DNA of 64,000 nucleotides, taken from contig CAVVQV010000005.1 in NCBI GenBank assembly GCA_963750495.1, positions 1-64,000 on the forward strand, given 5' to 3'. This DNA comes from JANLYC01 sp963750495 (GTDB lineage: Bacteria > Actinomycetota > Actinomycetes > Propionibacteriales > Nocardioidaceae). Every line of letters begins with the position of its first letter. Position 1 is the first letter of the stretch. The position numbers and the translations under genes were made by a program. This document shows, piece after piece, positions 35,789 to 44,324 of this stretch. The notes beneath the pieces were generated by a model. It saw only the letters and a program-made list of their open reading frames with translations. It was not told the origin of the DNA and made no database searches.

Positions 35789-36835
35789 TCAGGCGGGGTA
35801 GATGGTCACCTCGGTGGCCTTGACCGAGGCCCAGATCGGCCGGCCGGGCCGTAGCTCCAGGGTCGCCACGGCAGCCGGCGTGACGTCGGCGAGCAGTGGG
35901 ACGGCTGCGTCGATCTGGACCCGGACCGCGTCGCCGTGCGGTGCGATCGAGGTGATCGTGCCCGCCCAGACGTTGCGGGGGCTGCCACTCGGTTGTACGC
36001 CGAACAGGCTCACCGCAGAGGGAGAGAAGGCGGCGAAGGCCGGGCCGGTCAACGGCTCGGCCGCCATGAGCGTCGCGCCGGCCCCGATCTCGATGGCGCC
36101 GTTGGTGGCTTCCCCGCGAACGAGGTTGAGCCCGACGAGGGCAGCCACGTGATGCGTCCGTGGCTGGGCCGCGACCTCTCCCGGCGTACCCGTCTGGGCG
36201 ATCGCGCCCCGGTCGAGAACGACCAGGCGGTCGGTCATCACCATCGCGTCGAGCGCGGTGTGGGTGACGACAATGCAGACGCCAGAGAACTCCAGCAAGT
36301 GCTGACGCAGCTGGGTGCGCAGTCCCATGGCGCCGGCGGCATCGAGGGCGGCCGTCGGCTCGTCGAGCAGCAGCATGCGGGGCTCGGCCGCCAGGGCCCG
36401 CGCGATCGCGACCCGCTGGGCCTGGCCGCCGGACAGCTCGCCGGGTCGGCGATTGGCGAGGTCGGTGATCTCGAGACGTTCGAGCCACGAGCGGGCATGC
36501 GTGCGGGCCGCACGGCGCGAGGACCCGGTCGACCGCGATCCGAAGGCGACGTTGTCGAGCGCGCTGAGATGGGGGAACAACAGGTGGTCCTGGAAGACGA
36601 AGCCGACGGAGCGTTCGTGGGCCGGGACATGGACGGATCGGCTCGACAGCACCGCGCCATCGACGCTGATCGTGCCGTCGTCGACCGGGAGCAGACCGGC
36701 CAGCGCGCGCAGGGTCGTCGACTTGCCGGCCCCGTTGGCGCCGATCAGGCCGACCACCTCTCCGGAGCTGGCAGCGAGGTCGATCGTCGTCGTGTGGTCC
36801 GGTCGGCGTACGACGAAGTGCGCGTCGAGGGTCAT
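35789..36835 (-). CDS. modC: molybdate ABC transporter ATP-binding protein
   Basis: 348-residue ATPase. Walker A is GANGAGKSTTLRAL, the signature is LSGGQAQRVAIARAL, and Walker B is MLLLDEPTAALD. The C-terminal part from about residue 240 contains a Mop/TOBE domain (VWAGTITSIAPHGDAVRVQID, IWASVKATEVTIYPA) that senses oxyanion, as in ModC. ATG at 36835 is 4 nt after the modB stop. It is the last gene of the operon regulator-modA-modB-modC. Tungstate transport is possible for the same family. Confidence 0.9.
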   Translation of the reverse strand: MTLDAHFVVRRPDHTTTIDLAASSGEVVGLIGANGAGKSTTLRALAGLLPVDDGTISVDGAVLSSRSVHVPAHERSVGFVFQDHLLFPHLSALDNVAFGSRSTGSSRRAARTHARSWLERLEITDLANRRPGELSGGQAQRVAIARALAAEPRMLLLDEPTAALDAAGAMGLRTQLRQHLLEFSGVCIVVTHTALDAMVMTDRLVVLDRGAIAQTGTPGEVAAQPRTHHVAALVGLNLVRGEATNGAIEIGAGATLMAAEPLTGPAFAAFSPSAVSLFGVQPSGSPRNVWAGTITSIAPHGDAVRVQIDAAVPLLADVTPAAVATLELRPGRPIWASVKATEVTIYPA

Positions 36836-36839
36836 CGGT

Positions 36840-37649
36840 CTACCGGGCCGCGCCGGAGAGCCAGCGTTCGCGGAGAAGGGCGAGCACGGCAACCGACACC
36901 ACGATGAGGACCAGGCTCAACGCGATCGCGGCGTCGGGGTTGGTCTGGAAGCTGAGGTAGATCGCGGACGGCATCGTGCGGGTCGTGCCGGGAAAGTTGC
37001 CCGCGAACGTGATCGTCGCCCCGAACTCGCCGAGGGCTCGCGCCCAGCAGAGCACGGCGCCGGCGACGACGCCGGGCAGGGCCAGCGGGAGCGTCACTCG
37101 GCGGAACGTCGACCACCGTGAGGCGCCGAGGGTGGCGGCGGCGTCGTCGTACCGCTCGTCCGAGGCGCGGAAGGCGCCCTCGACACTGATCACCAGGAAG
37201 GGCAGCGCGACGAACGTCTGGGCCATCACGACGGCGGTGGTCGTGAACGGAAGGGTGAGCCCGAAGGCGAGTTCGAGCTGTTTGCCGATGAGGCCGTTGC
37301 GGCCGAACGCCATCAGCAGCGCGACACCGCCGACCACGGGCGGGAGGACCAGCGGCAGTGTCACCAGCGCTCGTACGAACCGTCGCCCGCGGAACGAGGT
37401 CCGGGCGAGCAGCCAGGCCAGGGGTACGCCTAACAGCAGGCAGATGACGGTCGAGGCCAGGGTCGTGCGCAGGCTCAGCAACAGCGCCTCGCGCGCCTCG
37501 GTGCTGGACAGGTCGCTCGCCAGCGATGTCCAGGGCGCTCGCGCGAAGACGGCCACGATCGGGATCACGAGAAAGGCGAGCGCGACTGTGGCCGGGACGG
37601 TCAGGCCGAGCGGCGCCCGTCCACGCACGTCCCCGGCACGGATCGTCAC
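36840..37649 (-). CDS. modB: molybdate ABC transporter permease
   Basis: 269-residue inner-membrane permease with five or six helices (LGLTVPATVALAFLVIPIVAV, PLVLPPVVGGVALLMAFG). The EAA loop reads YDDAAATLGASRWSTFRRVTLPLALPG. LCWARALGEFGATITFAGNF is the ModB/CysT-type signature. The GTG at 37649 overlaps the modA TGA by 4 nt, so the pair is translationally coupled. Confidence 0.92.
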   Translation of the reverse strand: MTIRAGDVRGRAPLGLTVPATVALAFLVIPIVAVFARAPWTSLASDLSSTEAREALLLSLRTTLASTVICLLLGVPLAWLLARTSFRGRRFVRALVTLPLVLPPVVGGVALLMAFGRNGLIGKQLELAFGLTLPFTTTAVVMAQTFVALPFLVISVEGAFRASDERYDDAAATLGASRWSTFRRVTLPLALPGVVAGAVLCWARALGEFGATITFAGNFPGTTRTMPSAIYLSFQTNPDAAIALSLVLIVVSVAVLALLRERWLSGAAR

Positions 37650-38419
37650 GGTGTCGTCCCGAAGCCGGCGGCGCTGAGCACGCCCAGTCCTGCCTGGGAC
37701 TCGACGAGCTGCACCCACTGCTGGGCGAGGTCGGTCTCGGACGAGTCCTTGACCACGCCGATGAAGTAGGGATTGACGACGTTGACGTCCGGCGCGATGT
37801 CGACGGTGGAGACGTCGTTGCCGGCCGCCCGCGCGTCGGTGACGTAGACGATGCCGGCGTCTGCCTCGCCCAGGGTGACCTTCGTGAGCACCGCCTTCAC
37901 GTCCTGCTCCAGGGACTTCGGCTCGGTCGTGATGCCGGCGTTCTGGAGGATCGTGGCGGCAGCAGCCCCACACGGGACCGAGGGGTCACACACGACGAAG
38001 TTCGCCCCCTCGAGGTCGGCCAGGGAGGAGATCTTGCCGGGGTTGTCCGGTGGAGCCACGATGACCATCGTGTTGGTGGCGAACTGCGTGGGTGCGCCGT
38101 CGAGCTCCCCCTTGTCGGACACGATGCCGATGCTGGTGTCGTCGGCGGTGGCGATCGCGTCGGCCGGCGACCCGGCGGTGATCTGCTCTGCCAGCGCGCT
38201 GCTCGAGCCGAACGAGATCTGCACGTTCACACCCGGGTGGTCGTTCTCGAAGTTCTTCTCCAGAGTCGTGAACGTCTCGGTGAGGGAGGCGGCGGCGAAC
38301 ACGGTCAGGGTGGTCTCGTCACCACTGTTGCTGCACCCCGCCAGTGCGGTGCACAGGAGCAGCAGCCCGGTCACGGTGGAGGCGACCCGGCGCGTCGTAC
38401 GCCGACGGGCGGCGATCAT
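37646..38419 (-). CDS. modA: molybdate ABC transporter substrate-binding lipoprotein
   Basis: 257-residue binding protein anchored through the lipobox LAGC (near residues 26-29) after a basic signal peptide MIAARRRTTRRV. TVFAAASLTETFTTLE and ISFGSSSALAEQI contain the two serines that bind the oxyanion, and CDPSVPCGAAA and DAGIVYVTDA are conserved in ModA. The ATG overlaps the regulator stop as ATGA. Molybdate and tungstate bind equally well in homologues. Confidence 0.92.
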   Translation of the reverse strand: MIAARRRTTRRVASTVTGLLLLCTALAGCSNSGDETTLTVFAAASLTETFTTLEKNFENDHPGVNVQISFGSSSALAEQITAGSPADAIATADDTSIGIVSDKGELDGAPTQFATNTMVIVAPPDNPGKISSLADLEGANFVVCDPSVPCGAAAATILQNAGITTEPKSLEQDVKAVLTKVTLGEADAGIVYVTDARAAGNDVSTVDIAPDVNVVNPYFIGVVKDSSETDLAQQWVQLVESQAGLGVLSAAGFGTTP

Positions 38420-38820
38420 GCCGGCACCTCCACGACGACGTTGGTGGCCTTGATCGAGGCGACGGCGACGACACCCGGGTCGAGGCCGAGTGAGTCGGCG
38501 GCTTCGCGGCTCATCAGAGAGACGACGCGGTACGGGCCGCAGCACAGCTCGACCTGGGCCATCACGGTGTCCCGCTTGACCTCGGTGACGATGCCGCGCA
38601 GCTGGTTGCGGGCACTGACGCGGTGGGAGGCGGCTTGTGCGCCGTCAGCGGGGAGGTCAGCCAGGCCGCGGGCCAAGGTGGCGAGCTCGGTGCCCTCGAC
38701 TCCTGCGTGGCCGTCCGGGGTCTCGGCGGTCCGGAAGCGCCCGGCCTCGGCCCAGCGGCGTACCGTGTCGTCGCTGACGCCGAGCAGGCGGGCGGCCTCG
38801 GCGAGGCGGTAGATCGTCAT
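38416..38820 (-). CDS. HTH (MerR/excisionase-type) regulator with Mop molybdate-binding domain
   Basis: 134-residue protein with an N-terminal helix-turn-helix (YRLAEAARLLGVSDDTVRRWAEAGR) like the DNA-binding unit of MerR or excisionase proteins, a short linker, and a C-terminal Mop/TOBE domain (LRGIVTEVKRDTVMAQVELC, SLMSREAADSLGLDPGVVAVASIKATNVVVEVP). It is the first gene of the molybdate operon and overlaps modA by ATGA. A role as molybdate-responsive regulator replacing ModE is likely but inferred. Its start lies 7 nt from a TAGGAT -10 element. Confidence 0.88.
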   Translation of the reverse strand: MTIYRLAEAARLLGVSDDTVRRWAEAGRFRTAETPDGHAGVEGTELATLARGLADLPADGAQAASHRVSARNQLRGIVTEVKRDTVMAQVELCCGPYRVVSLMSREAADSLGLDPGVVAVASIKATNVVVEVPA

Positions 38821-38827
38821 ACCGGCG

Positions 38828-38880
38828 ATCCTAGCCGCAGGTGCGGGTTGGCCGATGGAGAATGGGTCCGCAAATGCGGA
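38828..38880 (-). promoter_or_regulatory. molybdate operon leaderless promoter and upstream palindrome
   Basis: On the minus strand TAGGAT (38833-38828) is 7 nt before the regulator ATG. Upstream, TCCGCA-AA-TGCGGA (38867-38880) is a perfect inverted repeat suited to a dimeric HTH protein. The divergent DUF4245 gene starts at 38941, so the site could affect both directions. Confidence 0.5.
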
Positions 38881-38940
38881 ACCGTCCCGGTGTGCGGGGG
38901 CTGCAGCGGCACCGCTTCGGCGGGCGGGGACAATGGGGGA

Positions 38941-39471
38941 GTGAGCGAGACGAGGAGCGGCTACCGGTCGAGCATGTCCGGGCTGATCGGCGCCATGGCG
39001 GTGTCGTTGGCGCTCATCGGGTGCTTCTTCGCCTTCTCGTTCTTCCAGAGCGGGAGCTCGACCGACCCGGCACCGTCAGTCGACTACACCGGCGTGCTGG
39101 CACAGGCCCGTTCGCAGGCGCCGTTCCCGGTGCTGGCGCCGACGTCACTCCCGGCCGGATGGCACGCGACCAGTGTGGACTGGAACGGCAGCGGCCCGGA
39201 GAACGCGTGGCACCTGGGCTTGCTGACCAACCAGGACGAGTACGTCGGTCTGGAGCAGGGCAACGCGATCGCGCAGACCTTCATCGCCGAGCACACGCGC
39301 GCTGACGAGCCGGGGCCGCCCGTACAGATCGCCGGGCAGACCTGGCAGACCCTGACGTCGGGGAACGAGACCGCGCTCATCCATACCGGTGACAGCGTCA
39401 CCACGGTGGTCACCGGCACGGCTCCTGAGTCTCAGCTGGTGGTCTTCGCCGCCTCGTTGTCCCCCTCCTGA
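38941..39471 (+). CDS. DUF4245 family membrane-anchored protein
   Basis: 176-residue protein of an actinobacterial family (equivalent of Rv1100). One transmembrane helix at about residues 17-38 (GAMAVSLALIGCFFAFSFF) is followed by an extracytoplasmic domain with LPAGWHATSVDW, WHLGLLTNQDEYVGLEQ and a C-terminal VVTGTAPESQLVVFAASL. The GTG at 38941 follows GGGGGA very closely; an ATG 33 nt later is an alternative start. The function is unknown. In mycobacteria it is directly divergent from glpX; here the molybdate operon has been inserted between them. Confidence 0.8.
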   Translation: MSETRSGYRSSMSGLIGAMAVSLALIGCFFAFSFFQSGSSTDPAPSVDYTGVLAQARSQAPFPVLAPTSLPAGWHATSVDWNGSGPENAWHLGLLTNQDEYVGLEQGNAIAQTFIAEHTRADEPGPPVQIAGQTWQTLTSGNETALIHTGDSVTTVVTGTAPESQLVVFAASLSPS

Positions 39472-39520
39472 CTCACCCGTGCCGTTCGACCCTGGCCGCC
39501 CTACTCAGCCGTGGCCGTGT

Positions 39521-39606
39521 GTTTGCCTAGTTCACAAGCCACCTGCCTTCTGTACTAGGCGGATCTGCCTTGTGACGTGGCCACCTGGCTTGTGAACTAG
39601 GCAAAC
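39521..39606. repeat. 86-nt dispersed palindromic element, copy B
   Basis: It has the same terminal inverted repeats as copy A (GTTTGCCTAGTTCACAA and its reverse complement) and the same 86-nt length, but the interior differs. It lies between convergent DUF4245 and xseB. Conservation extends a few bases outward (TGGCCGTG before, CCAA after). Confidence 0.8.
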
Positions 39607-39624
39607 GCCAAGGGCGGGATGGTC

Positions 39625-39897
39625 TCAGGCGGAGGGGGAGGAAGAGTCGGGGGAGTCGGCGGACCGGGCCATCACGGCGTCGAGCCGGGCGCGGGCGCCG
39701 TCCAGCCACCGTTGGCAGATCGCCGCGAGCTGCTCCCCGCGTTCCCACAGCTCGATGGACTCCTGCAACGTCGTCCCGCCTGCCTCGAGCCGCTGCACGA
39801 CGGTGACCAGCTCATCGCGCGCCTGCTCGTAGCTCAGGTCGTCGGCGTCCGCGCTCTTCGCGGCGCCGGCTGTGGTCGGGGGCGTCTTGTCAGGCAT
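39625..39897 (-). CDS. xseB: exonuclease VII small subunit
   Basis: 90-residue coiled-coil subunit of exonuclease VII, which degrades single-stranded DNA from both ends. LSYEQARDELVTVVQRLEAGGTTLQESIELWERGEQLA is the PF02609 core (named by its ends). An Asp/Ser-rich tail ends the protein. ATG at 39897 overlaps the xseA 3' end by 8 nt, so the two are coupled. Confidence 0.93.
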   Translation of the reverse strand: MPDKTPPTTAGAAKSADADDLSYEQARDELVTVVQRLEAGGTTLQESIELWERGEQLAAICQRWLDGARARLDAVMARSADSPDSSSPSA

Positions 39898-41143
39898 CGT
39901 GGCTTCCTTGCTCGTCGGCGTGGTCGTCGGGATGGATGTCGTCGACGGTGGACGTGAAGCGGCCGTCGGCAAGGCGGGTGTCGAGACGGGTGCCGGCACT
40001 CAGGGCAGCGGTCGAGGTGATGACATCGCCGCCCTCGGTCTGCACCACGGCATACCCGCGTTGCAGGGTCGCCAGCGGTGACAGCGACCGAACGCGGGCC
40101 AGCTGGTGAGCCAGGTCGTCGGTGCCACGAGCGAGCCGGTGGTCGACCGTACGACGGGCGCGCGCCACGAGCTCGCTGACGCGTCCCGCGAGCTCGTCGA
40201 ACATCCGGTGTGGGTCGGCCAGCACCGGCCGCGAACGCATGGTCGACAGTCCGTGCTCCTCGCGCTGGACGAGGTTCGCCATGACGAACCGGCCGCGGTC
40301 GCGGACAGCCACCACCTTGTGCAGTTCCTCGACCACATCGGGAACCACGCGCTTGGCGGCGTCGGTCGGGGTCGAGGCGCGGAGGTCAGCCACCAGGTCG
40401 AGGAGCGGCTGGTCCTCCTCGTGCCCGATCGCGCTGACTACCGGCGTCGTGCACGCGGCCACGGCACGAACCAGACCCTCGTCGGAGAACGGCAGCAGGT
40501 CTTCGAGTGCACCCCCTCCGCGCGACACGATGATGACGTCGACCTCGGGATCCTTGTCGAGCACCTGCAGGGCCTCGATGACCTGCCGGGCCGAGTCGTG
40601 GCCCTGCACGCTGACGTTCTCGACGCGGAAAGCCACCCCGGGCCAGCGGCGCCGGGCATTGTCGATCACGTCGCGCTCGGCCGCGGAGTCGCGTCCCGTG
40701 ACCAGCCCGATCAGCTGGGGTAGGAACGGGAGCTGACGCTTGCGCACCGGGTCGAACAGTCCCTCGGCCGCCAACAGCTGCCGTCGCTGCTCGATCCGCG
40801 CGAGCAGCTCTCCGACGCCCACCGGCCGGATCTCCTTCGCCACCAGCGACAGCGACCCGCGCGGCACGAAGTAGCTGAACTTGGCGAACACCACGACCCT
40901 GGCGCCTTCGGTGATCGGCGTCGCCATCGCGTCGAGGACGGACCGGTGGCAGGTCACCTGGACCGAGACCTCGGCCAGCGGGTCGCGCAACGTCAGGAAG
41001 ACGGTTGGCGTGGACGGGCGACGGGTCAGCTGCGCGATCTGGCCTTCGACCCACACGGGACCGAGCTTGCTGATGTAACCGGTCATCGCGTTCGCGATCA
41101 CGCGCACGGGTGCCGGCTGCTCCAGGCTGGTGTCGAGGGCCAC
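39890..41143 (-). CDS. xseA: exonuclease VII large subunit
   Basis: 417-residue catalytic subunit. The N-terminal OB fold (VWVEGQIAQLTRRPSTPTVF) binds ssDNA, and the middle domain has GLVTGRDSAAERDVIDNARRRWP, DVIIVSRGGGALEDLLPF and PVVSAIGHEEDQPLLDLVADLRASTPTDAA with the conserved acidic and His residues. The C-terminal helical region contacts XseB, and LQRGYAVVQTEGG is near the end. The GTG at 41143 has a TAGCCT -10 element 6 nt upstream and no ribosome site, pointing to leaderless translation. It is divergent from ispH. Confidence 0.94.
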   Translation of the reverse strand: MALDTSLEQPAPVRVIANAMTGYISKLGPVWVEGQIAQLTRRPSTPTVFLTLRDPLAEVSVQVTCHRSVLDAMATPITEGARVVVFAKFSYFVPRGSLSLVAKEIRPVGVGELLARIEQRRQLLAAEGLFDPVRKRQLPFLPQLIGLVTGRDSAAERDVIDNARRRWPGVAFRVENVSVQGHDSARQVIEALQVLDKDPEVDVIIVSRGGGALEDLLPFSDEGLVRAVAACTTPVVSAIGHEEDQPLLDLVADLRASTPTDAAKRVVPDVVEELHKVVAVRDRGRFVMANLVQREEHGLSTMRSRPVLADPHRMFDELAGRVSELVARARRTVDHRLARGTDDLAHQLARVRSLSPLATLQRGYAVVQTEGGDVITSTAALSAGTRLDTRLADGRFTSTVDDIHPDDHADEQGSHDA

Positions 41144-41149
41144 AGACCG

Positions 41150-41155
41150 AGGCTA
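41150..41155 (-). promoter_or_regulatory. leaderless -10 element of xseA
   Basis: TAGCCT on the minus strand, 6 nt from the GTG start codon. Confidence 0.5.
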
Positions 41156-41249
41156 GTGGGCGGGGCCGGCAGAGTGGGACACGCCACAGCCGGTGGGGCC
41201 GACGCGGCGGGGCGCGTTGCCACGTTTGGGCGCCGTACGCCGCCCCGCC

Positions 41250-41255
41250 TACGAT
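41250..41255 (+). promoter_or_regulatory. leaderless -10 element of ispH
   Basis: TACGAT ends 7 nt before the ATG at 41263. It overlaps the alternative ATG at 41254, which argues for 41263 as the true start. Confidence 0.5.
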
Positions 41256-41262
41256 GGCAGGC

Positions 41263-42291
41263 ATGTCCTCCTCGCCGTCCGATCAGACCGGTACGCCGTC
41301 CGACGCCGCGTCGACGAGCCCGCAGCCGGGTGACCGCACTGTTCTGCTCGCGGCGCCGCGTGGCTACTGCGCGGGAGTCGACCGGGCCGTGATCACCGTC
41401 GAGAAGGCGCTGGACCTGTACGGCCCGCCCGTCTACGTGCGCAAGCAGATCGTGCACAACAAGCATGTGGTGAGCACGCTCGAGGAGCGGGGCGCGATCT
41501 TCGTCGAGGAGCTCGACGAGGTTCCCGAAGGCTCCACGGTCGTCTTTTCCGCTCACGGCGTCTCGCCGGCCGTCCACGAGGAGGCGGCCGCGCGCGATCT
41601 CAAGACCATCGACGCGACCTGTCCGCTGGTGACGAAGGTGCACAACGAGGCCCGCCGCTTCGCCGACGACGACTACGACATCCTGCTGATCGGTCACGAG
41701 GGTCACGAGGAGGTCGAGGGCACCGCGGGGGAGGCCCCGCAGAACATCCGCCTCGTGCAGAGCCCCGGCGACGTGCCCAACATCGAGGTCCGTGACCCCA
41801 ACCGGGTTGCCTGGCTCTCTCAGACCACCTTGTCCGTCGACGAGACGATGGAGACGGTCGACCGGATCCGTGAGCAGTTCCCCAACCTGCTCGACCCGCC
41901 GTCCGATGACATCTGTTATGCGACGCAGAACCGTCAGCAGGCGGTGAAGGAGATCGCCAAGGGTGCCGACCTGGTTCTCGTGGTCGGCTCCGGCAACTCC
42001 AGCAACTCCGTTCGGCTCGTGGAGGTAGCACTCGAGTCCGGTGCCAAGACGTCCTACCGCGTCGACGACGCGTCGGAGATCGACGAGGCCTGGCTCGAGG
42101 GCGTCGAATCGGTGGGTGTCACGTCGGGTGCGTCGGTGCCGGAAGACCTGGTCGACGGCGTGCTCGACTTTCTGTCCGAGCGGGGCTACCCGGCGGCGCG
42201 GGCGGTACATACGGCCGAGGAGTCGTTGATCTTCGCGCTGCCGCCAGAGCTGCGCAAGGACATGCGCGACGCGGAGACCGCCCGGAGCTGA
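41263..42291 (+). CDS. ispH: 4-hydroxy-3-methylbut-2-enyl diphosphate reductase
   Basis: 342-residue iron-sulfur enzyme for the last step of the MEP isoprenoid pathway, producing IPP and DMAPP. The three cluster cysteines are Cys36 in PRGYCAGVDRA, Cys120 in DATCPLVTKVH and Cys218 in DICYATQNRQ. IVHNKHVV and SAHGVSP are conserved active-site segments, and GSGNSSNSVRL and GVTSGASVPEDLV complete the pattern. The first 25 residues are a Ser/Thr/Pro-rich extension. It converges on the DUF6542 gene with 3 nt between. Supplies precursor for the prenyl transferase at 18.3 kb. Confidence 0.95.
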   Translation: MSSSPSDQTGTPSDAASTSPQPGDRTVLLAAPRGYCAGVDRAVITVEKALDLYGPPVYVRKQIVHNKHVVSTLEERGAIFVEELDEVPEGSTVVFSAHGVSPAVHEEAAARDLKTIDATCPLVTKVHNEARRFADDDYDILLIGHEGHEEVEGTAGEAPQNIRLVQSPGDVPNIEVRDPNRVAWLSQTTLSVDETMETVDRIREQFPNLLDPPSDDICYATQNRQQAVKEIAKGADLVLVVGSGNSSNSVRLVEVALESGAKTSYRVDDASEIDEAWLEGVESVGVTSGASVPEDLVDGVLDFLSERGYPAARAVHTAEESLIFALPPELRKDMRDAETARS

Positions 42292-42294
42292 CCG

Positions 42295-42870
42295 TCAGCG
42301 GTTGCGGTGATGCGCGGCGCGGCCGGCGACCGTGATCAGGGCGGTGCCGTAGCCGAAGACGAGCGCACCCGCATGTGAGGTGAGCCCGGTCAGGAAGGTC
42401 TCGGCGATGCCGCCCGACGCCACGAACGTGGTCGGGGCCAGCACCGATACCACCGCGATGGCGGCGCCGAACACCAACGGAGGCAACACGCCTGAGGTGA
42501 AGAGGTCGTGGCCGCGCACGGCCATCGACGCCACCAGGCAGATCACGACGAAGGTCAGGTCGAAGAAGTACGACAGGCTGCCCGTCAACGCGAAGTCGAG
42601 ACCCACGACAAGACCCGTGCCGAGCGCGGCTACCAGGGTGATCCCGCGACCCGGCATCCCGGGCAACGACTCGTAGACCGTGGAGCGTGGGACGTGCCGG
42701 ACCGGGCCGCGTTCGTAGGAGTCGTCGACGTACGCCGGCTCGGGGACCTCGCCGATGGGAAAGTCAACGGCGTGGTCGGGCTCGCCGAGCGGGGACACCT
42801 GCCCGGCCACGACGTCCTGGGCGTCCTGGTCGAAGGGGGTGTCCGTGGTCGGGTGTGGCGAAGTGGACAT
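42295..42870 (-). CDS. DUF6542 membrane protein
   Basis: 191-residue protein. About 75 hydrophilic Asp/Glu/Pro-rich residues precede four predicted transmembrane helices (GITLVAALGTGLVVGLDFAL, DLTFVVICLVASMAVRG, GVLPPLVFGAAIAVVSVLA, ALVFGYGTALITVAGRAA). GRGITLVAALGTGLVVG is the family core. The ATG at 42870 has GGAGG 7 nt upstream, better than an in-frame ATG 27 nt earlier. The M. tuberculosis equivalent is Rv1111c, also between lytB2 and ychF. The function is unknown. Confidence 0.82.
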   Translation of the reverse strand: MSTSPHPTTDTPFDQDAQDVVAGQVSPLGEPDHAVDFPIGEVPEPAYVDDSYERGPVRHVPRSTVYESLPGMPGRGITLVAALGTGLVVGLDFALTGSLSYFFDLTFVVICLVASMAVRGHDLFTSGVLPPLVFGAAIAVVSVLAPTTFVASGGIAETFLTGLTSHAGALVFGYGTALITVAGRAAHHRNR

Positions 42871-43005
42871 GGGTCGCCTCCCTAGCCGGTTCGTCACTTC
42901 ACGGTACGGCGGGCGGGCCTTGCGGCGGTGGCGCCGCGCCGTACCCGAGGGGGGGACGTCGTCCCAGGTCAGGGCCGTCTCCGGCCCTCCGGCCCTCCGG
43001 TCGCC

Positions 43006-44205
43006 TCAGTCGCCGACGGCGTGGCGGGGGAACCGTTCGCGGCCGGGCTGACCTTCGATCACCGCGGCGCGCGGGGGCTCGTCGGCGAGGAGCTCCGGCG
43101 CCGTCAAGGGGCGGGGCAGCTCGGTCAGCGCTGCGGGCGCGGAGAGGTCACCCTCGACCCCTTGCAGGTCGCGCATCTTGCGGGCGCTGACCAGCACCCG
43201 GGTCTCGATCGACCCGATGGCCTGGTTGTAGCTGCCGACCACCGTGGAGATGGACCGGCCGAGCTTGTCGAGGTGCCCACCGACCGTGCCCAGGCGGTCG
43301 TAGAGCTCGCGGCCCAGCACGTGGACCTCGCGGGCGTTGTCGGCCAACGCCTCCTGCGTCCAGGCGTAGGCGACCGTCTTGAGCATGGCGATCAGCGTGG
43401 TGGGGGTGGCGAGCATGACCCCCTTGGACGCGGCGTGGTCGATCAGGGCCGGGTCGACGTCGAGCGCCTGCGCGAAGATCGCCTCACCCGGCAGGAACAT
43501 CACGACGAACTCCGGCGCCGGAGAGAACTGCGCCCAGTAGGCCTTGGCCGCCAGCGCATCGACGTGGCTGCGGACCTGGCGGGCATGGCGGCGCAGCTCG
43601 ACCTCACGCGAGTCAGGGCTCGCCTGCGTGGCGGTGAGGAACGCGTCGAGCGGTACCTTGGCATCGACCACGATCTGCTTGCCGCCGGTCAGACGGACCA
43701 CGACGTCGGGCCGGAGTACGCCGTCGTCGGTGGCCCGCGACACCTGCTCCTCGAACGCGCAGTGGGCGGTCAGCCCGGCGATCTCGAGGCTGCGACGCAG
43801 CTGCATCTCGCCCCAGGCCCCGCGCACCTGCGGACGCCGAAGCGCCTCGGCCAGGGCCTGGGTCTGCTGACGCAGCTCGACACCGCTGAGGTGCACCGAC
43901 TCGACCTGCTGCTTCAGCTGGGACTGCCAGGACGCACCCTGCTGCTCGAGGGAGTTGATGCGATCGTTGAGCCGGTCGAGGCTGTCGCGGACGGGGCGGA
44001 CGACCTGCTCGGTGGCGTGGACCCGCGAGTCGGCCAGCGCGAGTACCTGACTGCTCGAGTCGTGCACCGCCTGTGAGGACAACGCCCGGAGTTCCTCGTG
44101 CAGGTCGGCCCGGGAGCGCGCGGCCATGCGCAGCCCGGCCACGACGCCGACGGCGAGGCCGGTGGCGAGGGTCAGCAGGGCGATGACGAAGGTGGTCGCG
44201 TTCAT
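43006..44205 (-). CDS. rmuC: DNA recombination protein RmuC
   Basis: 399-residue protein of the RmuC family, linked in E. coli to limiting inversions and recombination at repeats. One N-terminal transmembrane helix (TFVIALLTLATGLAVGVVAG) anchors a long coiled coil (residues about 35-125). It is followed by the nuclease-like RmuC domain with RGAWGEMQLRRSLE, RPDVVVRLTGGKQIVVDAKVPLDAF and FVVMFLPGEAIFAQAL. ATG at 44205. The C-terminal 50 residues are disordered-looking. It is divergent from the cyclase-family gene. Confidence 0.9.
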   Translation of the reverse strand: MNATTFVIALLTLATGLAVGVVAGLRMAARSRADLHEELRALSSQAVHDSSSQVLALADSRVHATEQVVRPVRDSLDRLNDRINSLEQQGASWQSQLKQQVESVHLSGVELRQQTQALAEALRRPQVRGAWGEMQLRRSLEIAGLTAHCAFEEQVSRATDDGVLRPDVVVRLTGGKQIVVDAKVPLDAFLTATQASPDSREVELRRHARQVRSHVDALAAKAYWAQFSPAPEFVVMFLPGEAIFAQALDVDPALIDHAASKGVMLATPTTLIAMLKTVAYAWTQEALADNAREVHVLGRELYDRLGTVGGHLDKLGRSISTVVGSYNQAIGSIETRVLVSARKMRDLQGVEGDLSAPAALTELPRPLTAPELLADEPPRAAVIEGQPGRERFPRHAVGD

Positions 44206-44324
44206 GCCGAGACCATGACACAGGCCACCGACAATCCCGGGCAGGCCGGTTATCGGCGGCAATTCGCGTCACGCTGGCAGGGAAGGGGCTCGCCCCGGCG
44301 CGCGGCGGTCGGCACGATGGCGGC

